Counted from the first letter of the stretch, positions 1-9,898 are shown. The stretch: DNA of 64,000 nucleotides from Agaricus subrufescens (GCA_029945375.1 JAQOTE010000017.1:124001-188000); one strand, 5' to 3'. Program-made: numbers and translations. Notes: generated by a model from the sequence alone, not told the origin.

Positions 1-2
1 GC

Positions 3-719
3 GGTAGCGAAGAGGAGGTCGTTGTCGTCCCTCCTCATAATGCTCCTAAGCTTCCTGCTACATCTAACGTAAGCTGATCTTCTTCTTGTTTCTTAACTAG
101 TGGTTAATATCGCCCCTAGGCCATGGAGATCGACGATGATGGGTCTATTCCTTCTCTCGTCCCCACTGCCCCAGGTAGTGAAGCCTCTTCCGCCAGAACT
201 CGAAGCAACTCTTGTTCTGCTGCGGTGCGTGCAACTAACTACTTCTGATATCGCACCCATTCCTGATTAGTCCTCTCTATCTGGTCGTTTCAGGGGCCAT
301 CTCCTATTCGTCCCCAGACGGTGCGTATTCCTTATGCCACTGTGCCCGGCTTGGATACTAGTAGCTGGACTTACAAACGCGCTGTACAGCTCCTTACTGG
401 TATGGGTACTGCGGCATCCATAACTGCCCCGTTACATTCTGGTGCGGTATCTGCTACTAGCTAGTTTATGATCTGTACTGATGCATATCTATTAGGCAAA
501 GGCCTTCTTAGTGTTGTACAAGGACTTGCCGCTTCCGCCCTCGAGGTCGACCATGCCGCCCTCAAGACCTCATCCAAGCACAACTTGGAGGCTAGATACT
601 TGGTCACTAATGGCCAATTAGTTTCGGCTGCTCAGGACTTGGAAGTTTCTGTACGCCGTTACGAGTTCCTCGCACAACAACAAGATACTTTGACGGGTAT
701 GCTTAACAAGGGCACCTAA
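3..719 (+). CDS. Spliced gene of unknown function, 3' part, antisense to the gypsy element
   Basis: I reconstruct at least four exons in one continuous frame: about 3-69, 122-226, then an exon from about 294 to 441, and 475-719 with a TAA stop. Introns have plausible borders (GTAAGC..CTAG, GTGCGT..TTCAG, GTGCGG..TTAG), and the frame stays open only when they are removed. The product is hydrophilic, with a Ser/Pro/acidic N-terminal part (EEEVVVVPPHNAPK, AMEIDDDGS) and a helical-looking C-terminus with LEARYLVTNGQLVSAAQDLE. I recognise no domain. It lies downstream of pol, convergent with it, and shares the CTAG-rich composition of the element, so it may be an accessory gene carried by the retrotransposon. 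The alternative is a host gene next to a truncated gypsy copy. The start is outside the window. Confidence 0.5.
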
Positions 720-844
720 CTAGCTAGCCTAGCCCCTGTCCCTTTTCAAGGTTACTGTAGTAGTTCTGTACTTCTGAGACCGTCCTGTCCTTTCCGTTGA
801 AGATCGTGTCCTAGCTAGTGTTTGTTTCGCAATCTAGCTTTTTG

Positions 845-3800
845 TTAAGTGGTTGAGACTACTAGTTCGACGTCTTTTTCCTCATCTAAAGATCTCTCGA
901 GCTCTTGCTTCTCTAACAACTCCAGTTCTTCCTCAGTAGCGTCCAAGAGGCCGCGAACTTTATCGCTGAATACGATTTTTCGCCTAGCTAGATAGGGCAC
1001 TATCCTGTAGGCTGCCACCTTATTCTGCCATACTGAGCCGTCATATTCTGCCACAAGGTATGCTCCTCCTTTAAGCCTTTTGACGATAACCACTGGACCT
1101 AAGTATCTAGTTTTCATTTTCCTGTCTGCTGACATTTCTATAGCCGAATTTCTTACTAGAGCCAAATCTCCTGGTCCTAGATTGAAATCTTTTATTTTAT
1201 GTTTCATATCTTCTTCCAGCTGCAAGGCCCGTCGAAGTTTTTCTTCACTAATTCTCTGTCGCATTTCTTCTACATGCGAGATGTGCTTAGCTAGCGCTTG
1301 CGCCCGTAGCCCTAGCAATTCTGCCGTGGATATCATCTTATTAGGGTAGCTAACTAGCCATGTTGCTTCTTCTATATCCAGCGGGATGGTTGGTTGGGCC
1401 CCAGTTATCATGAAATATGGTGAGCAACCTGTGCCTTTTCTGACTGTTATCCGGTCGGCCCAGGTTACGTGGTGTAATACCCAGAACCATCGTTTCAGAT
1501 CTCCTCCGGTAGCCTTGTAAAGCATCTGCCGCAGATCCCAATGCGGTCTCTCAATTGTCCCATTAGCTTGTGAGTTATATGGGGAGATAGCTACTCCTTT
1601 AATCCCATATTTCTCCTCTAGCCATCGGACTGCTTTCCTAAATGGGGCACCGTTATCTGTGACAATTTTGACTAAGCTACCCCATCGGCATATTATGTCT
1701 TCGAAGAGCCAAGCCCCAATAGACTTGGCATCTTCTTTTCGTAATGCTCTGGCTTCCATCCATGATGAGAGCGCACACCTCCCATGCACTATATGTTTAC
1801 AACCGTTGGAGGCTGTAGAGATATGTACCGTATCGGCATGCAGAATCTGAAATATCGATGGTGTATGGGTTACTACTGGCGGTAGTTCCATTGCCATCTT
1901 CTGTCTAGCTTGACACAGGTGGCAGGACTTGACGTACCAGGCTACGTCGCCTTCCATCTCTGGCCACCAGAATCTCTGCGATACTAGCTTGTTGGTTGCG
2001 TACACCCCTCGATGTCCTAACTTGTCATGACACTGTTTCATAATGTACATGCGCTGATCGATTTCCACAACTAGCTGTGGGTTCCCGGTTCCTGATATCT
2101 TCCTAAATAGCCGTCCTTGATCGTCTATCCAGAAATGTGAGGCTGCCCTGATGAACCTCGCTTGTTCTGGGGACATTTTCGATGTATTGACATTACTAGG
2201 GTTACTAGCTAGCCATTCTTTTATTCGAGTTAATTGTCTGTCCTGCATCCTTGCTTCGGAAGTACGCCTATCTTGATCATAAGGATCTTCCTCCGCATTA
2301 ATTTCGTCTGAATCGTCATCTACTGTCGGCCCTTCAGGTTCTTGATACGTAGCTTGTTCCTCCATGTCTGCTACGTTATTCAGAAATATCCTCAACGGAT
2401 CCGGACAGTCTGCGGACTTAGCCATTTGTCGTCTCTGCTGTATTTCTGATTGTAAAACCTGGTTAGCTTCTGCTATTGTTAACTGTAGCAGACTATCTTC
2501 GTTCATTATCTGCTGTATGAAGCCTGTTCTGTCATCAATTTCCTCAATGAAGTCCTCTAAAGGCAAGGGATCCTCATCATCCGGGTTTTCCTTTACTAGT
2601 TCGAAGTCTCCTTGGTCATCTTCTGACACATCGTCGAATCGCCGTTCTATGGGATCTCCCGGATACCATTTGCGTCTAGATAACCCATCGGGTCCAAAAG
2701 TCTTTCCTTTCTTATGGAGTAAAACTAATTGGAAATTAGTTCGGATATAATCCGCCCATCTGTTAACTGTTGCATTAGGTAACTTGCCCGGATTGTTTAA
2801 TATTCCATGTAGATATTTGGCGTCCGTCTCGACGATGAGATTTCTGCTTCCTCTGAGCAAATAAACTTCTTCTTCTAGCGCCATTCTAAGTCCACACAAC
2901 TCTCTCTTAGGTTGTGAATACCTCTGCTGCCTTTCATCCATCAAGATAGAGTTGAATTTCACATAATGGATAATCTTCGGATTTTCCTCATCCCTTTGAT
3001 AGATGTAGTATCCCACCGCGCGCCAAGAGGAGTCAACGGCTAACACTATCGGCTGAGTACTTGGAAATTTAGGATTTCGGGTATGAAAGCAACTAGCTAT
3101 GCTGTCTTTTAGTCTTTGCTGTGCTAGTTCCTGCTCTGGCCCCCATATAAACGGTACACCCTTCTTACAGATATTATATAAAGGTGCTGCCAAGGTCACA
3201 AAGTTAGGAATGTGATTTCGGCATTGTACTGCCGTCCCTAAGAATGCTCTGACATCTGTAGTGTCGGTACATTCCCCCCAACGGAGTATTTTCCCTATGG
3301 CATCCCTAGAAGGTTTCCTACCTTTATATGAGCACTCAAATCCTACGATCGTGATATAATCTGCACATATCGTAGTCTTGGGACCGGAGAAGGTCCCTCC
3401 TGAATATTTCATTCGTTGTAGGATCCTATTAACTGTCTGTAGATGCTCGTATACGAATCGTCTGATGCCATGGTTTTCTTTTAAAACCTCGTAGCTAGTA
3501 GTAGACCCATCTAGTTCGTATCTGGTAGCGGGTCCTCGAATAGGCACGTCATCTATATAGGGCAACGTATACTGAGGGATCTCTTCTCTGAGTATAAAGG
3601 TCACGTCCTCATGAAAAATAGGAACCGAATTTGTCCATCCCATCGGCAAAGTTACTAGCCTGAGGGCTCCGAAGGGTGACTGAAACGTAGTGAGATCTCT
3701 GGATGAACTAGCTAGTTTACGGTTATCGTACCCGACCCACAGATCAAGTACTCCTGTACAGGCTCTCCCTGCAAAGTGCATAGCTAGTTCCTCAGTAGCT

Positions 3801-4654
3801 GGAGGAAGCCCTGAATGTGCGATCGTAACCCGGTTTAACGGTTCTAAACTGTGTACCAGACGGAGACTTTTTCCATCTTTCTTTAAGACACAAAACCATT
3901 TAGACCTGTACGACGAGTTTGATGGTTCATAGACTCCTGTATCTATTTTGCGCTTTATTATACGACAGACTTCCTCGTATATGGCTGGGGGTATCCTAAA
4001 CTGCTTTTCTACCCATGGGGTATGTGCCACTGTGGGTATTTCTACTGCTGGAAAGTACTTTTCCTTGAAGCTACCTCGTTCACTGTCTTCCCAGGCAAAA
4101 CACTCATTCTGCTGGGCGATCAGCCAGTGCATTAACTTTCGTTCTTCAGGCCATAAGAAATCTCCGCCGTGTGCGGTATCTAGTTTGTCCTTTCTTTCCT
4201 GAGTATAGCGCCCCTTGGCTTCAAACTCGGGTGGGTTTACCATTAACTTGGGCATTCCTTCTAACGGATCCCCAGTTATATCTCGCTCTATGCGGAATTT
4301 CGCTGGTAGCTCTCCCAGGACTGGTTTTACTTTTAGCGCCACGGGTTTATATTTCTTAGCTAGCACCATGGTTGGTTTCCACTGTTTATCTTCTTCGACT
4401 GCGACTACTTTATGGTATGGTTGGTAGTCTGTGGTGACGTTTTGCAGGTACTGACTGAAAATTGCCTTCTCAGGAAGGTCTACTTCTTCCAAGCTCTTCT
4501 GTAAATATACTAGTTTTACTTCTTCATCGTCTAGCTTGTTGGATTGAATCGGCAAGACCTCACTGATATATGGCTGACTAGTGTCGGAGTCTTGACTGAT
4601 GATGCAGGCCGCTTCTCCTTCAAGCCAGGGCTCGAATTCCTCGAAGCTACTTAA
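845..4654 (-). CDS. pol: Ty3/gypsy pol: reverse transcriptase, RNase H, integrase
   Basis: Open frame of about 1270 codons when entered at 4654 from the protease frame by a -1 shift. No ATG is needed: the conventional start near 4555 is a TTG, and the frame is open upstream of it. Counting from 4555, RT lies at residues about 170-480 with catalytic YIDD near 332; RNase H is at about 500-620 (VLAVDSSW, RELCGL, VETDAKYL). The integrase has an HHCC zinc domain at about 845-890 (CHDKLGHRG, CHLCQARQ), then the DDE core with Asp in HADTVHIS, Asp in TDNGAP and Glu in NGTIERP. The C-terminus is a basic then acidic tail. No internal stop or frameshift is seen. It copies the RNA genome and inserts the cDNA into the nucleus. 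Confidence 0.9.
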   Translation of the reverse strand, partial: LSSFEEFEPWLEGEAACIISQDSDTSQPYISEVLPIQSNKLDDEEVKLVYLQKSLEEVDLPEKAIFSQYLQNVTTDYQPYHKVVAVEEDKQWKPTMVLAKKYKPVALKVKPVLGELPAKFRIERDITGDPLEGMPKLMVNPPEFEAKGRYTQERKDKLDTAHGGDFLWPEERKLMHWLIAQQNECFAWEDSERGSFKEKYFPAVEIPTVAHTPWVEKQFRIPPAIYEEVCRIIKRKIDTGVYEPSNSSYRSKWFCVLKKDGKSLRLVHSLEPLNRVTIAHSGLPPATEELAMHFAGRACTGVLDLWVGYDNRKLASSSRDLTTFQSPFGALRLVTLPMGWTNSVPIFHEDVTFILREEIPQYTLPYIDDVPIRGPATRYELDGSTTSYEVLKENHGIRRFVYEHLQTVNRILQRMKYSGGTFSGPKTTICADYITIVGFECSYKGRKPSRDAIGKILRWGECTDTTDVRAFLGTAVQCRNHIPNFVTLAAPLYNICKKGVPFIWGPEQELAQQRLKDSIASCFHTRNPKFPSTQPIVLAVDSSWRAVGYYIYQRDEENPKIIHYVKFNSILMDERQQRYSQPKRELCGLRMALEEEVYLLRGSRNLIVETDAKYLHGILNNPGKLPNATVNRWADYIRTNFQLVLLHKKGKTFGPDGLSRRKWYPGDPIERRFDDVSEDDQGDFELVKENPDDEDPLPLEDFIEEIDDRTGFIQQIMNEDSLLQLTIAEANQVLQSEIQQRRQMAKSADCPDPLRIFLNNVADMEEQATYQEPEGPTVDDDSDEINAEEDPYDQDRRTSEARMQDRQLTRIKEWLASNPSNVNTSKMSPEQARFIRAASHFWIDDQGRLFRKISGTGNPQLVVEIDQRMYIMKQCHDKLGHRGVYATNKLVSQRFWWPEMEGDVAWYVKSCHLCQARQKMAMELPPVVTHTPSIFQILHADTVHISTASNGCKHIVHGRCALSSWMEARALRKEDAKSIGAWLFEDIICRWGSLVKIVTDNGAPFRKAVRWLEEKYGIKGVAISPYNSQANGTIERPHWDLRQMLYKATGGDLKRWFWVLHHVTWADRITVRKGTGCSPYFMITGAQPTIPLDIEEATWLVSYPNKMISTAELLGLRAQALAKHISHVEEMRQRISEEKLRRALQLEEDMKHKIKDFNLGPGDLALVRNSAIEMSADRKMKTRYLGPVVIVKRLKGGAYLVAEYDGSVWQNKVAAYRIVPYLARRKIVFSDKVRGLLDATEEELELLEKQELERSLDEEKDVELVVSTT

Positions 4655-5724
4655 AAATTTACATCTACTGATTTGGGTAATTGTCCTCTCGCGTATGTTG
4701 ACAAGGTAGCCTGCTCTTTAGTATTCGGATCTGTGATGTTTATATACTGAAGACCCTCCTGTGAGTTTACTATCTTGCTCTCGGTTATTACATCAAAAGG
4801 TCTGCCCAATAGTAATCTGTATGCTGCACCTTCCAGAATATGAACTTGCAAATGGACTGTGATGTTTCCGAAGGTGAAGGGCACATTTCTAGCTACTCCT
4901 TCTGTTCGCGATACAGCACCATTAGCACCCATCATATTAATACTGAGCTTGGGGTCCCAAGTTATCTTGCATTCGCTGGCAGCTTGTTTAGACATGGACA
5001 CGATTTGTGATCCACTATCTAGTAACGCTTCTTCTTCACAAACACGATTTACTAAGGCTGGGATTACTCTGAGATGCTCCATACCTTTGGCGGCTACTGC
5101 TTCTGTGCTAGCTACCGCGAAGATCTGTTTTTGTCGTTCGTTGGAATTCAACGTAGACAAATATTGCATGATCGGATCTTCGATACGCCAATTTTGCACG
5201 TATATCCCCGCCGCGTTTCTAGCTAACTCGCTAGTGCGTTTAGGGATTTCCAGCGAAGCGGTATCTACTACATCCCAACCATTCTCCTGCGAGGAAGTAC
5301 TGTTTAGTCCCGTTTCTGATCTTAACTCTGTTTCCACTTCTAGGGTGTTGTTTCCTGTAGGGACTCTTCTCTTACTGATCACTTCTTTCCACATTTCTCT
5401 GAGTTTAGGTGCCATAGCTAGTAACTCCTGCTGTGTTAAGGTAACCTCCTTGCCGAATAGACGCGTCAAAACCTCTTTAATATCGACATTTTCCTCTACT
5501 TGAGTCTGATGTTTATAACTAGGAGGCTTTCTGGTCTCATTCATGTATCTGGCTGGTAAAGGTGGTACCTCCACTACTGGTTTCATAGCCGGCACTCTTC
5601 TATAAGGGAACACTCCTCTGTTGTCTGTAGTTCTATTTCTTTTCTCTGTATCGTCCTCGGTCGTCTGATCCTTCTGGAAGCGAACCTCTTTTCCAGAAGT
5701 CGACTTCTTCATTGGACTTTTCAA
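4651..5724 (-). CDS. pro: Ty3/gypsy aspartic protease frame (separate pro ORF)
   Basis: Frame of 357 codons between gag and pol, each neighbour lying in a different frame. The retropepsin signature is ALLDSGSQIVS near residue 235, followed about 75 residues later by the ILG-like partner YRLLLGRP. The N-terminal 200 residues are basic and unstructured and may act as a nucleocapsid-like linker. The first codon is TTG, directly after the gag stop; an ATG lies nine bases after the stop. I infer expression by -1 frameshifting from gag at 5724-5730 rather than independent initiation. It would cleave the Gag-Pro-Pol polyprotein. It is intact. Confidence 0.85.
   Translation of the reverse strand: MKSPMKKSTSGKEVRFQKDQTTEDDTEKRNRTTDNRGVFPYRRVPAMKPVVEVPPLPARYMNETRKPPSYKHQTQVEENVDIKEVLTRLFGKEVTLTQQELLAMAPKLREMWKEVISKRRVPTGNNTLEVETELRSETGLNSTSSQENGWDVVDTASLEIPKRTSELARNAAGIYVQNWRIEDPIMQYLSTLNSNERQKQIFAVASTEAVAAKGMEHLRVIPALVNRVCEEEALLDSGSQIVSMSKQAASECKITWDPKLSINMMGANGAVSRTEGVARNVPFTFGNITVHLQVHILEGAAYRLLLGRPFDVITESKIVNSQEGLQYINITDPNTKEQATLSTYARGQLPKSVDVNF
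4654..4660 (-). promoter_or_regulatory. Candidate -1 ribosomal frameshift site, pro to pol
   Basis: The minus strand reads A AAT TTT in the protease frame and is followed at once by the TAA that ends it. This fits the X XXY YYZ slippery heptamer. The pol frame is -1 relative to pro and is open from exactly this point. A downstream pseudoknot was not tested. Confidence 0.6.
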
Positions 5725-7697
5725 AAATCCGCCTTCTTGGCGGCGGTCCTCTGAGTAAACAATTTCATCATTTGCTGTATGAGCTCATCTTCCTCAGCCG
5801 TTTCCGGTCTGGCTTGTGGCATCAGGTTTTGTACAAATGTTTCCATTGTTGCTAGACGACCTCTCATACGCTCCATTTCCAAAGCCTGTGCATTGGCTTT
5901 TTGTACATCCTCTCTTTTCTGGATAGCTACAAGTGGGATAGGCCTGGAGGTACTCGAACTAGTTACTGAATACCCGGTATCTGGTTCGTCTTCTCCTTGG
6001 GGTAGCTCAGGCGCTCCAAAGATAAGAGCTGCCATGGAAGCGGGCAAGTATTTTTCAACACTTTTTCTAATCGGTACTCCTGGTTCTCTGGGTATTCCGG
6101 AGCCATCTGCGAACCTTAGCTTCGACCCATCCTGTACTATTTTTCCGTCCTTCTCGTCCTGAGTTTTATAAGGACAGACTATCCATCGATGCCCTGTTTC
6201 ATTACAATAGAAACAATTCGAATTTGCGTTCGAATTGCCTTGGTAGCTGGTCTGATTTTGTGACGGATTACGGTTCTGCTGATGCGAGTTAGTTGTTCCA
6301 AGCTTAGCGATACTGGCTGTTATATTGGAACTTAACGAGTCTACATAAGCTTGCATGCTCTTCTGGCTCGTTACTAACGATTCTTGCATCTCTTTTCGTC
6401 CAATCACTATGGAATCTTTTATCTGGCTAATATCTTGTTGCATAGCATCAATTTCCATTTGCACAGAGGAGGACGAACTGCTAGTTTCCTTTTTGATATT
6501 AGAAGTGTGTGATCGAGGGTTCCGTTCTCGGGCTGCGTCTATCGCATATACTCCTGTCAGGCTGTTCCCGTTAACTAGTTCGACCGCTTTTCTGATTACT
6601 TCTGAAATTGTATAAGGATCCTCGGATCTTCCTTGTCCTTGTAATGCTTGACGGGTTCCTTGTAGACTTAGTCTGGCCACAAGTGCATCCCTGAAAGCTG
6701 GACTTAGAGTATTCACGAATTCTTCTACTAGCTCCCTGTTGGAGATAATCGAAGGTGGCGCTTGGCACTTATTTGCTTGCGACTGGAACTGCCGACGGAA
6801 ACTAGAGAAGTCCTCCTGATCGGTTATTCCTATCTGTCTGAACTTTCTACAAATTGCCTTTAACTTGGCCACTGACCCTTTTTCTTCGGTCACTAGTTCA
6901 GGGTATTCCTCTTTTAATCGTTTTAGGAAGTTTGACCAATTCTGATTGGTGTATTCTTCAAAACTGATCCATTCGTCCCTGACGCTTTTGCTGACATAAC
7001 TAACCATCCATTTAAGTTTTTCAGCGTCATCGGTAATACTAGATACTTCGAACTGACGTTCTAGATGCCAGATGAAGTCTCCTAGCTTGTCTATTTCGCC
7101 GTCCCATTTGGGTGCGCCTTGGGAAAAAGGTGCTGGCATATGTGGTGAAGGCATGTTTTGTGCTGAGTTCGAGTTTGATGATGCTGATGGTGCGGGTACT
7201 CTTTGATTAAGAGTAGGGCTACTAGCTCGGCTGTTTGGTAAACTAGTTTGCGCTGTATTAGGTAAAGGGGACACGGGCGAATTAGGCAGAGAGTGATAGA
7301 CTGTGTTGTCTGCGGATTTAAACTGCCCTGGTATATCCAACTGTGATGAACTTTCGTCGAACACTGCTGGTTGATAAAATGGATTCGGTTCTGTGTCTGT
7401 GGGTGAAGAGATAACCGGTTCCCTAAATCTGACCGACCTAGATCCGCTAGCTAGTTCTTCTGATTGGGCGCTCGTTTGGCTTTCGCTAGTTTCGCGAGCT
7501 TTTTGTTTCCTAGCTTTACGCTTTTGGAATAAGATCTGATCAGGATCGTCTAGTCTAGGAACTAGTTCGTTTGACTGAGAATTGTTAGTCTGTCTCGCTC
7601 TTGGATTGAAACGCGACAGAGTTGGGCTGGTATTGTTTAACTCTATGAAGCTTGGCTTCCTAGAGTGCTGAGGTTGGTTTTTCTGTTGCTCAGGCAA
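5721..7697 (-). CDS. gag: Ty3/gypsy Gag with CCHC zinc knuckle
   Basis: 658-codon frame. The N-terminal 190 residues are Ser/Pro/Gln-rich and low complexity. Residues about 195-370 form a retrotransposon capsid-like region (WDGEIDKLGDFIWHLERQF through the helical block ending in a VRKAVELVN-like segment). A linker is followed by one zinc knuckle, CFYCNETGHRWIVC, at about residue 492, with CX2CX4HX4C spacing. The last 60 residues are Glu/Gln/Met-rich and probably coiled coil. The protein packages element RNA into virus-like particles. The frame ends in TGA at 5721-5723, immediately after a slippery heptamer. The first base of the ATG is 7697; about 1.4 kb of leader and LTR lies upstream. Confidence 0.88.
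   Translation of the reverse strand: MPEQQKNQPQHSRKPSFIELNNTSPTLSRFNPRARQTNNSQSNELVPRLDDPDQILFQKRKARKQKARETSESQTSAQSEELASGSRSVRFREPVISSPTDTEPNPFYQPAVFDESSSQLDIPGQFKSADNTVYHSLPNSPVSPLPNTAQTSLPNSRASSPTLNQRVPAPSASSNSNSAQNMPSPHMPAPFSQGAPKWDGEIDKLGDFIWHLERQFEVSSITDDAEKLKWMVSYVSKSVRDEWISFEEYTNQNWSNFLKRLKEEYPELVTEEKGSVAKLKAICRKFRQIGITDQEDFSSFRRQFQSQANKCQAPPSIISNRELVEEFVNTLSPAFRDALVARLSLQGTRQALQGQGRSEDPYTISEVIRKAVELVNGNSLTGVYAIDAARERNPRSHTSNIKKETSSSSSSVQMEIDAMQQDISQIKDSIVIGRKEMQESLVTSQKSMQAYVDSLSSNITASIAKLGTTNSHQQNRNPSQNQTSYQGNSNANSNCFYCNETGHRWIVCPYKTQDEKDGKIVQDGSKLRFADGSGIPREPGVPIRKSVEKYLPASMAALIFGAPELPQGEDEPDTGYSVTSSSTSRPIPLVAIQKREDVQKANAQALEMERMRGRLATMETFVQNLMPQARPETAEEDELIQQMMKLFTQRTAAKKADF
5724..5730 (-). 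promoter_or_regulatory. Candidate -1 ribosomal frameshift site, gag to pro
   Basis: The minus strand reads G GAT TTT in the gag frame, directly followed by the gag stop TGA. It resembles the G GAU UUA class of retroviral -1 sites. The protease frame is -1 relative to gag and begins at the same base. The stop-adjacent position matches the second site at 4654-4660. Confidence 0.6.
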
Positions 7698-9132
7698 GTG
7701 CCTTGAAGAAGTAGAAGTAAAAGGATATGAAATATCGAATAAAACCTTTACACTGAAACTCCCCTCGCGGTGGGCTCCAGATGTAGAGGTAGTAAATGAA
7801 ACGTTAAGGGTGTAGCTAGTTTAATAAACACACCACACTTCACTAACTAGTACTCGTAAATGCAAGTTCGTGGGGAGATATTCAAGAGAAAAGGTTATTT
7901 CGAAGTTAAAGTTAATAAAGAAGGAATTCCAAATAAAAGAATCCTCAAACTTGTTCTAGCTACGAACGGGCCGAAGGGCTACGTGAACTTTGAACTCTAG
8001 CTACTGCGTTGTAGCCAAACTAAGTCGCACCAATGACGTTTATTGAGGAGCTGCGATGATCTAACTCGCCAGTTATCCACCGACTCCGCAATTACAACTC
8101 AAACTAGCACCGACTTACACCTCTGCTGGATATAAGCGTGCGATGGTAGCCTAGCTAGTCTCTTAAACTATCGTATCACTGTCAACCTAGTGAATTCTCT
8201 GAACGGGTAGCGTCTCCGACGTGAACTGCTGAACTAGTCTGAGTTTTTCTAGAAGCTCTCTCGCAAGCTAGTTGTTATTCACTTATTAGATCGCTACTTT
8301 ACAAATCACGATCCTCAAAGCTAGACGTGGGCCGGAGATTGCTTGCCTTTCTTGACGCTAGCTAGAGGGTTTTTATATTCACATTATGCGTACAAATATT
8401 AACAAAGTAGTTCTACTATTACTAAGGGTATCATATGGACTGGGCTGAGGGTACGGATAGATCCTATCCGCACCAATCATCATGGTTGGAGCAGGTGCTG
8501 CCTGACGTCGCTTAGCACCTTACCCCTTCCAACTAACAATGGTAGCTAGTCCCCATTGTGCTACCCCTGGCATCCACATGGGTACGTTGTCAGGTTTCAG
8601 AATGCCGAAGGCCGCTTGGCTGAACGTTCTATCCGTTCAGATTCGTTATCGATATGTGATGAGAATCCTAATCGGTGATATGTCCGGCTAGCTAGTGGGT
8701 CCACGATAATCTGATGGGATTTCAGCTCGCTAGTTTGCGTGATAGCCGTTCCCTGTCCGAGCCGATGTCTTCTGCGGGTCAACTGCTTCGAATAGTATAT
8801 CTCGGGAGGAGTGATCTGTAGTTTCGCTAAGCATAAATCGACGTTTCGTCTAGGTAGTTAGAGCGTCATCGTCGTATTTCGGCCTAATTAGTTGTCACCA
8901 CCAGATCTAATGCCTCTACTCGGATCATTCCTGGTAGCTAGTGACTATATTTGCCTTACACGGTACAGTTTTCCCGTATAAGAGTCAAGGCGGATTTATC
9001 AGACTACGAGAGATACTATTGAGGTGTCGAGAGATGGTTAGGTTCTGACCCTGCACCTTGGCTAGTGGGTGTTATACCCTTGTAAATACTAGCTAGTACA
9101 TTTCTACGCGTAAAACGGCGCGGGCCGTATCA
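7698..9132 (-). repeat. Gypsy 5' leader and LTR region, no gene
   Basis: About 1.4 kb without a convincing frame, upstream of gag. The outer end reads TGATACGGCC at 9132 on the minus strand and abuts copia gag DNA. An alternative LTR start is the TGTACTAGCTAG at 9100. The LTR/leader boundary and the primer-binding site could not be placed because the second LTR is outside the window. CTAG and CTAGCTAG are strongly over-represented. The small ORFs here look accidental. Confidence 0.6.
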
Positions 9133-9780
9133 ACGCGCTCAGGAGGACGCTCAGAAGCCCAGAAGTCGAGGAAACAAGGCCAACAAGGCTCAAGACAGTT
9201 CCACTGACTTCCCCACCGCTTCTGGAAGCTCTAGCTCGACTCCTGGTGCCGAAAAAGCGCAGAGAGTGCGAGAATTTGCTGGAAATGCAAGTGCTCCCTC
9301 CCCTACCTCTTCCCCTTCGCTCTCTGCCCCCCTGCAGCTCGATGCTGACTTCCACTGGCTTGCAGATACAGGGGCCACTTCTCATATGACCCCCCACAAG
9401 CATTGGTTCAAATCCTACTCCCCCCATCGCATTCCCATTCGATTAGCTGATAATTCAGTTGTCTACTCTGCTGGGGTGGGGTCTGTGGTCTTTGAGCCAG
9501 TTTTGAGCGGAAAAGTGGCTAGAGCGGTCGAGTTTACTAGAGTTTTGCATGTTCCTGCTCTCCGGAGCAACTTGCTGTCTTGTCTATACCTTGCACAGCA
9601 CAAGAATTTCATTATCACAATTTCTGCTCATTCTATGGCCTTCTGCTGCAAGGGGACGACGCTTTTCACTGCTACAATCCACCCTAACAACTCTGCTGAG
9701 CTAGATGGCTCAACTCTGACCTCAGAGGCCGCTTTTTCGGTCTCTACACTCCCCTGTGACCTCTCCCTATGGCATCGTCG
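9131..9780 (+). pseudogene. Copia A gag C-terminus and aspartic protease (5' and 3' cut)
   Basis: Reads the Ser/Pro/Lys-rich end of gag (KAQRVREFAGNASAPSP), then the copia protease WLADTGATSHMTPH and the GAG-pre-integrase zinc region up to LSLWHRR. The frame runs directly into L1 at 9781 and resumes in the matching place at 17842 after the L1 poly(A). The only breaks are therefore the gypsy insertion on the left and L1 on the right. Confidence 0.85.
9769..9780 (+). repeat. Target-site duplication of L1, left copy
   Basis: ATGGCATCGTCG precedes L1 and recurs at 17830-17841 after its poly(A); the first A is shared with the tail. It lies inside copia sequence that continues across the insertion. 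Confidence 0.9.
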
Positions 9781-9782
9781 CG

Positions 9783-9816
9783 TGATCTGTAACCACCACC
9801 TTCCTGTTTAGGATAT
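9783..9816 (+). promoter_or_regulatory. Conserved 5' terminal motif of the LINE superfamily
   Basis: TGATCTGTAACCACCACC followed by TTCCTGTTTAGGATA. S1 and S2 start with TGACCTCTAACCACCACC then TTCCCTTTTGGGA; L3 and L4 have close variants. The position at the first transcribed bases suggests an internal promoter or a packaging/recognition element. Function is inferred. Confidence 0.5.
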
Positions 9817-9898
9817 TGGTGTTGGCCAGCATTGTAGTAGCGTTAACACGTTTTATTGGGATACCGACTGGTCTTAGGATCTCGACCCCACCGCTAGT

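Larger units (their letters stand above)
1..9132 (-). mobile_element. Ty3/gypsy LTR retrotransposon, right end complete, left end outside the window
   Basis: Minus-strand element read from right to left: LTR and leader (about 9132 to 7698), gag (7697-5721), protease (5724-4651), RT-RNaseH-integrase (4654-845), then an opposite-strand spliced gene (3-719). The order RT-RNaseH-integrase is Ty3/gypsy type. The right end cuts copia A at about 9131, where copia gag sequence resumes. No second LTR copy is visible in 1-845, so the element continues left of the window. The whole stretch is rich in CTAG (12 counted in 1-845 and 11 in 8341-9100, about three expected in each), which sets it apart from the copia DNA beside it. 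All three main frames are open, so this copy looks young. Confidence 0.85.

Noticed and set aside
1080..5503. Plus-strand ORFs up to 214 codons opposite gypsy pol and pro
   Set aside because: They mirror the coding frames of intact pol and protease and have no independent support.
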